Positions 9,170-16,212 of a stretch of DNA of 27,696 bases are shown piece after piece (position 1 is the first letter of the stretch; every line of letters begins with the position of its first letter). Location: NCBI GenBank assembly GCA_964428935.1, contig CAYSAG010000033.1, positions 1-27,696 of the forward strand, given 5' to 3'. Under the pieces are notes generated by a model. That model saw nothing but the letters and a program-made list of their open reading frames with translations. It was not told the DNA's origin and did not search any database. This DNA is from JAADHY01 sp964428935. GTDB taxonomy: Bacteria > Planctomycetota > Planctomycetia > Planctomycetales > Planctomycetaceae. A program made the position numbers and the translations under genes.

Positions 9170-10291
9170 TTACCCCTCCCGCAGCAGTCGGTACAGCTCC
9201 AACAGCGCCTGCACGGCCACTTGCGGCGTCGCTCCCTCCGGACGGTCCAGCTCGGACGGGTTGGCCAACCGACGCAACCGCTCGGCCACCGAGCGCAGCG
9301 TGCCCGGCGGAACTGCGTTGACCCAGTCGTCGTCTTCCGGCGAGGGAGCCAGGCGGCTCGTGTCCAGTTCGGCAAACAAGTAGCGCGCCTCCAGCAGCTC
9401 CGCAATTCGCTGCAGCTCGTTCTCTTCCTCGGCGAACAGCAGACCGCTCAGCTGCAACCGCAGCAAAGTCTGTCCCGCCTGCTGGTCAGACTCGATTCGC
9501 TCCCGCAGCGTGCGCAAGTCGCCGGGCGCTTGCAGGTTTTCCTCCACCGCCACCCAACGCAACCGGCCGGTGCGAAGCGGCGTCACCGTGACCGGACCGC
9601 CCCGTTCCGCCACCTCGACCAGCAGCACGTTTCCGCTGTCGCGTTCGTCGAACCCGGTCGGCTCGTGCGTGCCCGAGTAGGCCATCCGCACCACACCGTC
9701 GTTGTCCGGGTAGGTGGCCGTGGAGTGCCAGTGGCCCAGCGCGAGGTAGTCTAGACCGCGCCGCGCCGAAGCGTCTCGAGGAATCGGCAGCTCGGCGTCG
9801 TCCAGTGGAGCTCCCTCGACCGAGCCGTGCGCCACACCAATGGCCACTTCGGAGCAGGACCGTGCGTCGATCCAAGCCGTCGGGTCGGCCGCCGAGTACT
9901 TCTCCCGAACCGGGCACGGAAAAAGTCGGACACCGTCCCGCTCGACCGGTGCCTCTTCCCGAAGCACCACTAGGTTGCCGTGCGACCGCCACGCCGGCAG
10001 CTCCCACACACTGCCCGGCACCAGCGGGTCGTGGTTTCCCGGAAGAAGGAACACCGGGCCGGGAAACGAGCCGAGCACGTCGGCCACTTTCTGCACCAGC
10101 ACGCGGTCCACCGCGTTGTCTTCGAACGTGTCACCCGCCAGCACCAGGAAGTCGACCCGGTGCTCCTTGGCCAGCTCCACCACCCGCCTGGCCGTCGCCA
10201 GTCGGGCTTCCCGAACCGTCTGACCCGCCGCGCCGACGTGTCCCCCGCGCATTCCCATTTGCCAGTCGGCCGTGTGAAGAAACCGAACCAT
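9170..10291 (-). CDS. SbcD/Mre11-like metallophosphoesterase, putative DNA repair exonuclease
   Basis: This 373-residue protein is of the calcineurin-like phosphoesterase family (COG0420 group). Metal-binding motifs appear in order: HTADWQMG (residues 6-13), LAGDTFED (51-58), LPGNHD (83-88), VAHGSV and ALGHWH. The first motif has Gln where Mre11 and SbcD usually have the second ligand His (DxH becomes DWQ), a form I associate with YhaO-like relatives. A C-terminal capping region of about 130 residues follows. The ATG at 10291 is chosen because it opens directly with MVRFLHTADW and has GGAGG 11 nt upstream; the open frame before it is basic, low-complexity and not protein-like. The usual partner ATPase (SbcC or YhaN type) is not adjacent in this window. 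The gene converges with the permease-protease gene. Confidence 0.9.
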   Translation of the reverse strand: MVRFLHTADWQMGMRGGHVGAAGQTVREARLATARRVVELAKEHRVDFLVLAGDTFEDNAVDRVLVQKVADVLGSFPGPVFLLPGNHDPLVPGSVWELPAWRSHGNLVVLREEAPVERDGVRLFPCPVREKYSAADPTAWIDARSCSEVAIGVAHGSVEGAPLDDAELPIPRDASARRGLDYLALGHWHSTATYPDNDGVVRMAYSGTHEPTGFDERDSGNVLLVEVAERGGPVTVTPLRTGRLRWVAVEENLQAPGDLRTLRERIESDQQAGQTLLRLQLSGLLFAEEENELQRIAELLEARYLFAELDTSRLAPSPEDDDWVNAVPPGTLRSVAERLRRLANPSELDRPEGATPQVAVQALLELYRLLREG

Positions 10292-10808
10292 TCGGCGTCG
10301 TTCCTCCTTCCGTTCCCGACGAGGGTGATTCTCTCCGAGACGTCCCCGTCCCCGTTCGACCTGTTCCTCCATTCGTCCGCGTTTTCGTCTCAACGCTGCC
10401 CGACGGCAACGCTGCGCGGACTGCACCGAACCGTTCTCGCCTCGGGCGGCACCTGCTTCTCGGAACACCCGTCTTTCTACCGAAACCGTCAACCGCTGGC
10501 TACCAAGAGAGGCTCAGGACGAGCCGTCTTGGGTCCAAACTCTCAAGTTTCGAAGACTCTCCTGCAAAGGCCGCCCCTGGTAGACGGCCGACGAACGCCC
10601 CGGGCCGAAACCGCCGCTCGGACGAGCCGCTGGCCCGGCAGACCGTCTAGCCCCCGACTCAGAAAACGGCGAACCCACGCGACGCACCGACCGAGGCCCA
10701 GAGGCCGGAAACGCAAACGGCTGGAATTGCTTTTGACACACCTGGCCGATCTCAGTATCTTTCGCCGGCTTTCGCGAGAACCCGACCAAGGAAGGAAGGC
10801 GAACGACC
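10292..10808. other. Long non-coding spacer (517 bp) between divergent genes
   Basis: Open frames here are arginine-rich and show no domain pattern, so I see no gene. The spacer carries the leader of the SbcD-like gene on the minus strand and the promoter of the receiver-like gene on the plus strand (10733-10761). The rest shows nothing I can interpret. Confidence 0.6.
10733..10761 (+). promoter_or_regulatory. Sigma70-type promoter for the receiver-like gene
   Basis: A perfect -35 TTGACA (10733-10738) is followed, after exactly 17 bp, by TATCTT (10756-10761; 4 of 6 to TATAAT). Transcription would begin near 10768, about 40 nt before the GTG start. It is the best housekeeping-type promoter in the window. 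Confidence 0.6.
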
Positions 10809-11153
10809 GTGAGCGACGAACAAGAAGTTCTGCTCGTCAACGGCATTCCCGAAACCGAACAGGTGCTCAAGGCGGTGTTCGAAACGCGTGGGCACCGCGT
10901 GCGGCGCGTTCGGGCTCAAAACGGGCAAGGCGTGGACGAAGCAACTCGTCCGCGAGTGGTCGTCGTGGACGCCGACGAGACCGACGCTCAAACCTTCCAG
11001 CAACTCCCGGCTGTTCCCCGCGTGGTGGTCGGCGAGGCTCGGGTCGTCGCTCAACGCTTGCCCGTGCCGGAGGACACGCTCTTTCTGGAAAAACCGTTTC
11101 AGTACCCCGAGCTGGTCCGCTTGATCGAACAGCTCATTTCTCCTTCGGACTGA
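10809..11153 (+). CDS. Degenerate response-regulator receiver-like protein
   Basis: This 114-residue protein has the length and strand pattern of a single CheY-like receiver domain. Strand 1 reads EVLLVNG, where the usual acidic pair (DD or DE) is replaced by Asn11-Gly12. The phosphoacceptor-like Asp54 is kept in VVVVDADETD, and the conserved Lys95-Pro is present in LFLEKPFQYPELVRLIEQL. Loss of the acidic pair predicts poor magnesium binding, so it may act as a pseudo-receiver. There is no output domain. The start is GTG at 10809, with GGAAGGAAGG shortly upstream and a good promoter at 10733-10761. It lies 478 nt before a histidine kinase on the same strand and could be its partner; that link is inference. 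The receiver assignment rests on pattern only. Confidence 0.75.
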   Translation: MSDEQEVLLVNGIPETEQVLKAVFETRGHRVRRVRAQNGQGVDEATRPRVVVVDADETDAQTFQQLPAVPRVVVGEARVVAQRLPVPEDTLFLEKPFQYPELVRLIEQLISPSD

Positions 11154-11180
11154 ACAGTCTGCGTGCCCGCAGGCCGCTGC

Positions 11181-11202
11181 GGCTGCCGTGCCGAAGGCAG
11201 CC
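11181..11202 (+). terminator. Hairpin after the receiver-like gene
   Basis: GGCTGCC and GGCAGCC form a perfect 7-bp stem with an 8-nt loop, 27 nt after the stop codon. With no run of T after it, factor-independent termination is uncertain. Confidence 0.25.
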
Positions 11203-11542
11203 CGCTCCGACGTCGTCGTGCGCCCCAGGCTGCTGTTGTTCGTGCGGCTCCCGCACCGCTCTGTTTTCGGCGGCCAAGGCTTGTCTTTCGCGAAGGCTCC
11301 CGCCTCGAGTCCGCCGCCAAGACGCTGGTGTCTTCGGGACCGCGAACGCCGCGGTTGGGCAAAGGCGTGCGGAGGCTCACGCTTTCGGACGCCGGCCGCG
11401 GTCGCCGAAACGAGCCGACCTCGACACGCCAACACACAGGACTTGTCTGCACGCGCCGCCCCCTTGCCGACTCGGCCGCGTCAGGGCTCAACCGACCGAG
11501 GTCTTTTTTCGCCCCCGCGGTGGAGCGGCTCGGTGTCGCTGC

Positions 11543-11548
11543 TATCAT
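11543..11548 (+). promoter_or_regulatory. Possible -10 element of the histidine kinase gene
   Basis: TATCAT in the context GCTATCATAA is a rare A/T-rich patch in this spacer. No good -35 hexamer is visible 16-18 bp upstream, so an activator-dependent or non-sigma70 start is possible. Confidence 0.2.
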
Positions 11549-11631
11549 AAACCGCGACGGGTGAGCGGCGAGCCGGGACGCCGCAACGGAAGTGGGACGA
11601 CGGGACTCGAGGTGCTCGGAGACAGGGCGTC

Positions 11632-13350
11632 GTGGTCAGAGCAACGCTGCTGGTAGTTCAGGGCCCAGACCAGGGGGCTCGCTTCGAGCTGGGCGAGCGG
11701 CCGGTGGGGATCGGCCGCGGCGTGCAGAACGAAATCCGCATTCTCGACAGCGAAGTGTCCCGTCGTCACGCTCGCATTAGTTTCGAAAACGGCGTTTTTG
11801 TTCTGACCGACTGCGGCAGCTCCAACGGCACCTACGTCAATGGCGTCCGCGTTGAGCGGACCGTTCTGCGGAGCGGCGACCAAATCCAGCTCGGCCGGAC
11901 GGCGCTGCTGTTTTCGGTGGTGCGGACCGAAGAGGAGTCGCGGCTGGGGGCGCTGAAGAGCGTCGAGTTTTCTGGAGCGGGAGAAGAAGAGCAAGAAATC
12001 GTCGGCTCGGTCAGTCCGGACGCTCAGCGGCAACTATTCGAACAGTCGCTCGCGGTGGAAGCGCCGGAGGCGGCCGAGTTCGCCGCGTACCTGCAGGCGC
12101 TGTACCGCGTCTCGGAGGCCGCGGTGAGCCACGCCGTGTCGATTGACCAGTTCCTGCAGACGGTCTTGGACATCACGATCGACGCGGTCAGCGCGGACCG
12201 CGGCTGCATGCTGGTCTTCGACCCGGAGAGCGACGAACTGTTGCCGCGAGTGTTTCGGGTCCGCAGCGGCGTCGACACCAGCGACCGCATGCCCATCTCC
12301 CGTACGATCGTCGACTACGTGCTCCAACACGGCCAAGGAGTGCGAACGTCCGACGCCCGTCTGGACCAGCGGTTCAAATCGGGCCGCAGCATTCTGCAGG
12401 CCGGCATTCGGGAAGCGATTTGCGTCCCCATGCAGGGACGTTACGAGCAAATCGGTGTCATCTACCTGGACACCACCAGCCCAACCGCCTCCACATTGAT
12501 CGAAGGCGGCAAGGAGAAGTTCGACGAAAACAAGCTGCGGCTGGTTCTGGCCGTCGCGCGACAGGCGGCTCTGGCCATCGAGGATCACCGGTTCCAACAG
12601 GCCCTGGTCAAAGCAGAACGCTTCTCCGCCATGGGCCAGACCATTGCCACCCTCAGCCACCACATCAAGAACATCCTCCAAGGCGTTCGCGGCGGCAGCT
12701 ACTTGATCGACATGGGGTTGAAGCAGCACAACGAGGAACTGATCGCTCGCGGCTGGAGCATCGTCGAAAAGAACCAGGAGAAGATTTACCACCTGGTCAT
12801 GGACATGCTCACGTTCAGCAAGGAGCGGGAGCCGGCGCTCGAGGCAGGCAGCTTGAACGAAAAGGTACAGGAGGTGGTCGAACTGATGGAGCCGCGGGCC
12901 GAGGAGGCCGGCGTGCAGCTGGTCAGCGAGCTGGCCCCAGACGTGCCCACCTCGCTGTTCGACCCCGAAGGCATTCACCGAGCCGTGCTGAACATTGTCA
13001 TCAACGCCATTGAGGCGGTCGAAGGGACGGAAGGGGGACGGGTGACGGTGCGAACCGGTTACCGGGAGGACTCGGACGAGCTGCTTGTGGAAGTGGAAGA
13101 CAACGGACCGGGAATTCCGCCCGAGCAATTCGAGCGAATCTTCAACGTTTTCGAGTCAACAAAGGGAGCCCGTGGAACCGGGCTGGGACTGGCCGTCAGC
13201 CGCAAAATCATCCGCGAGCACGGCGGAGACATTTCGGTCGAAAGCGAGCTCGGACGAGGAGCTCGGTTCGTACTGGTGTGGCCCCGCCTCGACCCGGCTC
13301 AGGCCCGCCCAGACGACACTTCGGCCAACCAGAAACCGGCCGACGCGTAG
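11632..13350 (+). CDS. Soluble FHA-GAF sensor histidine kinase
   Basis: This 572-residue signalling protein has no membrane segment. Domains in order: an FHA phosphopeptide-binding domain at about 1-97 (GIGRG, SRRHARI at 43-49, GSSNGTYVNG at 62-71); a GAF sensor domain at about 155-320; a dimerisation/phosphoacceptor helix with LSHHIKN (His343 is the likely phospho-site); and a C-terminal ATPase domain with N box NIVINAIEA (454-462), G1 DNGPGI (490-495) and G2 GTGLGL (515-520). All residues needed for autokinase activity appear present. The FHA domain implies that it docks onto a Thr-phosphorylated protein, linking Ser/Thr kinases to two-component signalling. The start is a GTG with GGAG 10 nt upstream. 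It ends 20 nt from the convergent aminopeptidase gene. No full response regulator lies nearby apart from the degenerate receiver upstream. Confidence 0.93.
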   Translation: MVRATLLVVQGPDQGARFELGERPVGIGRGVQNEIRILDSEVSRRHARISFENGVFVLTDCGSSNGTYVNGVRVERTVLRSGDQIQLGRTALLFSVVRTEEESRLGALKSVEFSGAGEEEQEIVGSVSPDAQRQLFEQSLAVEAPEAAEFAAYLQALYRVSEAAVSHAVSIDQFLQTVLDITIDAVSADRGCMLVFDPESDELLPRVFRVRSGVDTSDRMPISRTIVDYVLQHGQGVRTSDARLDQRFKSGRSILQAGIREAICVPMQGRYEQIGVIYLDTTSPTASTLIEGGKEKFDENKLRLVLAVARQAALAIEDHRFQQALVKAERFSAMGQTIATLSHHIKNILQGVRGGSYLIDMGLKQHNEELIARGWSIVEKNQEKIYHLVMDMLTFSKEREPALEAGSLNEKVQEVVELMEPRAEEAGVQLVSELAPDVPTSLFDPEGIHRAVLNIVINAIEAVEGTEGGRVTVRTGYREDSDELLVEVEDNGPGIPPEQFERIFNVFESTKGARGTGLGLAVSRKIIREHGGDISVESELGRGARFVLVWPRLDPAQARPDDTSANQKPADA

Positions 13351-13370
13351 CCGACGGCGGCCGTCGCCCG

Positions 13371-14486
13371 TCACAATCCCTCATTCAGCGCCTGCAGGTC
13401 CGCCGGAACGAAGCGGCCATCTTTGCGGATCAGCTCACCGTCGAACCAAATCTCGCCACCTCCCCACTCCGGGGTCTGAATTTGCACCAAGTCCCAGTGA
13501 ACGGCGCTGCGGTTGCCGTTGTCGGCCTCCTCGTACGAGTTACCCGGAGTGAGGTGGAAGGAGCCGCCGATCTTTTCGTCGAACAACGTGTCGAGCATGG
13601 GACGGCGAATCCGATTGTTGCACCCCAACGCCCATTCCCCGACGTAGCGAGCCCCGTCGTCGGTGTCCAGAATCGCCTTCAGCCGCTCCGCGTGACGCGA
13701 AGCCGTGGCGTCGACGATTCGCCCGTCCTTGAACTCCAACCGAACGCCCTCAAAGACCACTCCCTGGTAAAGAGCCGGCGTGTTGAACGTGACGACACCG
13801 TTGACGCTGTCTTTGACGGGAGCCGTGAAGATTTCGCCGTCCGGAATGTTGCGGCGTCCGGCACACGGCACGACGGGAATCCCTTTGATGGAAAACTCCA
13901 ACTCTGTGTCCGGACCCACGATTCTCACGCAGTTGGCTGCTTCCATTCGACGCTTCAGCGGTTCCAGGGCTTCGGCCATGCGAGCGTAGTCCACCGTGCA
14001 GACGTCGAAGAAAAAGTCCTCGAATTGCTCGGTGCTCATTTGAGCGGCCTGGGCCATGGACGGGGTGGGGTAGCGCAGCACGACCCACTTGGTCTTCGGA
14101 ACGCGGACCTCAATGTGCACCGGCTGCCACCACAAGCGCTGGTAGAGCTGCATTTGCTGGTGAGGAACGTCGGCGAACTCGTTGCTGTTCCAGGCGCCCC
14201 GGATGCCGATGTACGCATCCACCCGCTCCATTCGAGCCCGCTCCAGCTCGCCAATCAGCCGCATCTGCTCCTCGGTGGCGTGACGGTAAAGCGTTCGCAA
14301 CACGCGGTTGTCCTTCAGGCTGACCAGCGGGCAAGCGCCACGAGCTGCGGCCGTCTCGACCAGAGCGCACACCAGCTCCGGGTCGGGCAAGTCGAAGGCC
14401 TCAATAAGAATCTTTTCGCCCGGCTCCAGACGACAACTGTGCTCAATCAACACCTCGGCCAACTTGTCCACGCGAACGTCTTTCAT
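13371..14486 (-). CDS. M29 family aminopeptidase (thermophilic aminopeptidase type)
   Basis: This 371-residue metallo-aminopeptidase of family M29 (AmpS/AmpT/PepS group) removes N-terminal residues from peptides in the cytoplasm. The known metal ligands of the family can be placed in order: Glu251 (GVRLEFKDG), Glu284 (YVGEWALG), His311 (GSFHLTPG), Tyr318, His330 and Asp332 (AVHWDLV). The N-terminal domain has LEPGEKILIEAFDLPDPELV, typical of the family. The ATG at 14486 is preceded by AAAGGTG 8 nt upstream and gives the usual length; further upstream the frame is not protein-like. It converges with the histidine kinase and diverges from hsp20. Confidence 0.92.
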   Translation of the reverse strand: MKDVRVDKLAEVLIEHSCRLEPGEKILIEAFDLPDPELVCALVETAAARGACPLVSLKDNRVLRTLYRHATEEQMRLIGELERARMERVDAYIGIRGAWNSNEFADVPHQQMQLYQRLWWQPVHIEVRVPKTKWVVLRYPTPSMAQAAQMSTEQFEDFFFDVCTVDYARMAEALEPLKRRMEAANCVRIVGPDTELEFSIKGIPVVPCAGRRNIPDGEIFTAPVKDSVNGVVTFNTPALYQGVVFEGVRLEFKDGRIVDATASRHAERLKAILDTDDGARYVGEWALGCNNRIRRPMLDTLFDEKIGGSFHLTPGNSYEEADNGNRSAVHWDLVQIQTPEWGGGEIWFDGELIRKDGRFVPADLQALNEGL

Positions 14487-14841
14487 GCCACAGCACCTTT
14501 CCACCGGAAAGCTCTGTTTGCGGTTGTGGTCGACCTGCCAAGCCCGACGGGCAGCACAACACCCGTCGCCGCTCCCACCCAACAACCGGTGAAACATGTC
14601 TCGACCTCGCTTCGCGAGCCGACTGAGTGCTCAGACCACAACGCGGAACCGGCCACCAAGAGGAGATTCTCAAGCGGCCAGTCGCAGGTCCGAGCCGGGC
14701 TTTGCATGTTGGCGCTCTGCGGGAGCGGTGTCAAACTCGACGGCGCGGCGGCAGTCCGCACAGTTCTCACACTTGGTCCCGTTCGTTCGGACGGCAAACC
14801 TCGCGGGCCAACAGACTCACACCAGCACGCGGAAGCCGGCT

Positions 14842-14901
14842 CTGCCAACATGGCAGCCTCCACGAAAACGGCGAATTTCGTTGACACTGCCAAAGTGGCA
14901 G
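14842..14901. promoter_or_regulatory. Twin dyads upstream of hsp20, candidate enhancer or operator sites
   Basis: CTGCCA-ACA-TGGCAG (14842-14856) and CTGCCA-AAG-TGGCAG (14887-14901) have identical, perfectly symmetric 6-bp arms and a 3-bp centre; both are followed by CC. Their centres are 45 bp apart. They lie about 165-210 bp upstream of the start expected from the sigma54-type promoter, the usual distance for upstream activating sequences of enhancer-binding proteins. The second dyad directly follows a TTGACA (14881-14886), so repression of a sigma70-type promoter is the alternative reading, although I find no matching -10. Confidence 0.6.
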
Positions 14902-15032
14902 CCATTGGCGTTCCCTAATCGCGCCGCGTGGCGCCAGGAACCAAGTCCGTTCGTCTTTGTAACATGTTGTCAAGAAGTAACTTATGGAAACGACGTGCGG
15001 CCGCTGGCGTGTCCGGTGCGCTCAGAAGACGG

Positions 15033-15049
15033 CTGGCACAGCCGTTGCT
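15033..15049 (+). promoter_or_regulatory. Sigma54 (-24/-12) promoter upstream of hsp20
   Basis: CTGGCACAGCCGTTGCT matches the sigma54 consensus YTGGCACNNNNNTTGCW at every fixed position, including GG and GC with the required 10-bp spacing. Transcription would start near 15060, about 185 nt before the hsp20 ATG. It lies between the twin dyads and the gene, in the right order and orientation for enhancer-driven expression. Confidence 0.65.
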
Positions 15050-15053
15050 CAAA

Positions 15054-15205
15054 GGCTCCAGCGAGACCTCAGGGCTTGGAGCCACCGCCGGCAGGGTGGG
15101 GTCGGACCCCCGTAAGTTGCGTGCGGTGGCTCGGCCAGGCAGACGCGACCGCGATCCATCCCGGCGGAGCGCGTCGGCCTTGAACCCCGGTCGAACAGGG
15201 ATGGA
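15054..15205 (+). promoter_or_regulatory. Structured 5' leader of hsp20 with alternative stems
   Basis: Perfect inverted repeats on the plus strand are: stem A, GGCTCCA (15054-15060) with TGGAGCC (15077-15083); stem B, GAGCCACCGC (15079-15088) with GCGGTGGCTC (15123-15132), enclosing a small hairpin GGGGT-CGG-ACCCC (15098-15110); and stem C, TCCATCCC (15155-15162) with GGGATGGA (15198-15205). A and B share 15079-15083 and exclude one another. The Shine-Dalgarno (about 15228-15238) lies downstream, and I see no strong anti-Shine-Dalgarno, so a direct thermometer of the ROSE or fourU type is not evident. Confidence 0.45.
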
Positions 15206-15243
15206 CCAACCGGCACGAGAAGTCTAAGGGAGGAGGAGAAAAG

Positions 15244-15693
15244 ATGACCACGCTGGCACCCTTCGGCACTCGGTTCGGTCTGTTTGACGAGCTGCGTCGG
15301 GAAATGGACAACCTGCTGACCCGGTTCTTCACCGGTGAGGACGGCGGCGAGTCGACGCAGGTCGCCGTTTGGGCTCCGCGGCTCAACCTGTCGGAGACCG
15401 ACAAGGCGTATGAGGTCACGGTCGACCTGCCCGGCATGAAGCCCGAGGAGATTCAGATCGAGCTGAAACACGGCGACCTGTGGATCACCGGTGAGCGGAA
15501 GGCGGAGCACGAGGAGAAGGGCAAGACGTGGCACCGGGTCGAGCGGTTCTACGGCCAGTTCCGACGGGTTGTCCGACTGGGCGAGGACGTCGATCCCGAG
15601 CACGTCGAGGCTGAGTACAAAGACGGCGTGCTTCGGATCACCGTTCCGAAAGCCCCGACCGCTCAGACGAAGCGGATCGAGATCAAGCGGTGA
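15244..15693 (+). CDS. Small heat shock protein, Hsp20/alpha-crystallin family
   Basis: This 149-residue ATP-independent holdase chaperone binds unfolding proteins in the cytoplasm. The alpha-crystallin domain spans about residues 44-138, beginning WAPRLNLSETDKAYEV, with VDLPGMKPEEIQIEL, and ending in the family motif GVLRITVPK (128-136). The C-terminal IEI (145-147) is the I-x-I tail that locks oligomers. The ATG at 15244 has a very strong Shine-Dalgarno (AAGGGAGGAGGAG, about 15227-15239). It stands alone, with non-coding spacers on both sides. Upstream are a sigma54-type promoter match, twin dyads and an inverted-repeat leader, which suggest regulation different from the classical HrcA/CIRCE scheme; no CIRCE element is seen. 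Confidence 0.96.
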   Translation: MTTLAPFGTRFGLFDELRREMDNLLTRFFTGEDGGESTQVAVWAPRLNLSETDKAYEVTVDLPGMKPEEIQIELKHGDLWITGERKAEHEEKGKTWHRVERFYGQFRRVVRLGEDVDPEHVEAEYKDGVLRITVPKAPTAQTKRIEIKR

Positions 15694-15983
15694 GCGGGGC
15701 GGGACGGAGTCGCTCGTCCGGCCAGTCGGCTGACCGTGGTTTCCGCCGCCCGACCGTCGGACGCTGCGAACGTCTGACCGAGGCTCGGGCTCGGCGGCTC
15801 GCAGGACGAACGACACCAACGAGCCGCTGGCTCGGCAAGCATGGAACGGAGTCCTTGCGCCACGACACTCGCTCTGCCGACAAGCCGCGTTGGAGGACGC
15901 GGTGTGTTTTCCCGCCCAGCCTCGTCTGCTGGTGGCGACGCGACAGGGCTGGGAGGCCGGACGTCGCCGCCGGGGACGAGTTT

Positions 15984-16037
15984 CCAATAGATTGGCCTTC
16001 CGTTCGGGTGTCACCCGCCGACAGTGGGTGTTACCCG
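15984..16037. promoter_or_regulatory. Cluster of three palindromes upstream of marC
   Basis: CCAATAGATTGG (15984-15995), CGGGTGTCACCCG (16005-16017) and TGGGTGTTACCCG (16025-16037) lie in a row. The last two are versions of the same 13-bp palindrome and start 20 bp apart, about two turns of B-DNA, as expected for paired operators bound on one face. Because each is self-complementary, the two copies can also pair with each other (12 of 13 positions, 7-nt loop), so an RNA hairpin is the alternative. Confidence 0.5.
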
Positions 16038-16053
16038 ACGTCAGGCAAGCCGG

Positions 16054-16080
16054 CGTGGCTGGAGGCCACGGCTTTCTTTC
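16054..16080 (+). terminator. Candidate rho-independent terminator
   Basis: CGTGGC (16054-16059) and GCCACG (16065-16070) form a 6-bp GC stem with a 5-nt loop, followed by GCTTTCTTTC. It could end the hsp20 transcript (360 nt after the stop) or a short RNA from the palindrome cluster just upstream. Confidence 0.4.
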
Positions 16081-16212
16081 GGCTCTCTGCCCGCAACGCC
16101 ACGCCAGCACAGCAAGGTTCATGGAAGCGGGCGCTGCGGGCTGGGAGCCGCCTTCTTTTGGCTGCCAATGCTTGAAGAGTCCGCGGGCTGAGGGGCATGC
16201 GGAGGAGCCGCC

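Larger units (their letters stand above)
11154..11631. other. Non-coding spacer (478 bp) before the histidine kinase
   Basis: I find no credible gene. It contains a 7-bp hairpin (GGCTGCC 11181-11187, GGCAGCC 11196-11202, loop 8 nt) shortly after the receiver-like gene, which could end that transcript but lacks a U tract. It also holds a -10-like TATCAT (11543-11548) about 85 nt before the kinase start. The rest is GC-rich with no repeat that I can see. Confidence 0.5.
14487..15243. other. Long non-coding spacer (757 bp) between aminopeptidase and hsp20
   Basis: No credible gene is present; overlapping frames are basic or low-complexity. The right half is densely structured: two dyads (14842-14901), an A/T-rich patch (about 14955-14987), a sigma54-type promoter (15033-15049) and an inverted-repeat leader (15054-15205). 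The left part, to about 14840, shows nothing that I recognise. Confidence 0.6.
15694..16212. other. Non-coding spacer (519 bp) between hsp20 and marC
   Basis: No credible gene is seen. A compact block at 15984-16080 contains four dyad-symmetric elements, described separately. The remainder is GC-rich and featureless, except for TTGGCTGCCAA, a short dyad about 45 bp before marC. Confidence 0.5.

Noticed and set aside
9980..11656. A 558-codon open frame on the plus strand
   Set aside because: It spans parts of three real genes and two spacers, is extremely Arg-rich and has no recognisable motif.
14881..14919. A sigma70 promoter starting with TTGACA at 14881
   Set aside because: No -10-like hexamer occurs 16-18 bp downstream; the hexamer may simply border the second dyad.
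14957..14985. TTGTAA-N17-ACTTAT as a second hsp20 promoter
   Set aside because: Both hexamers are poor matches and it is far from the gene; the sigma54 site is much stronger.
10624..15837. The 17-nt sequence GAGCCGCTGGCYCGGCA, present at 10624-10640 and 15821-15837
   Set aside because: There is a single pair with no flanking similarity and no symmetry; in GC-rich spacers this may be chance.
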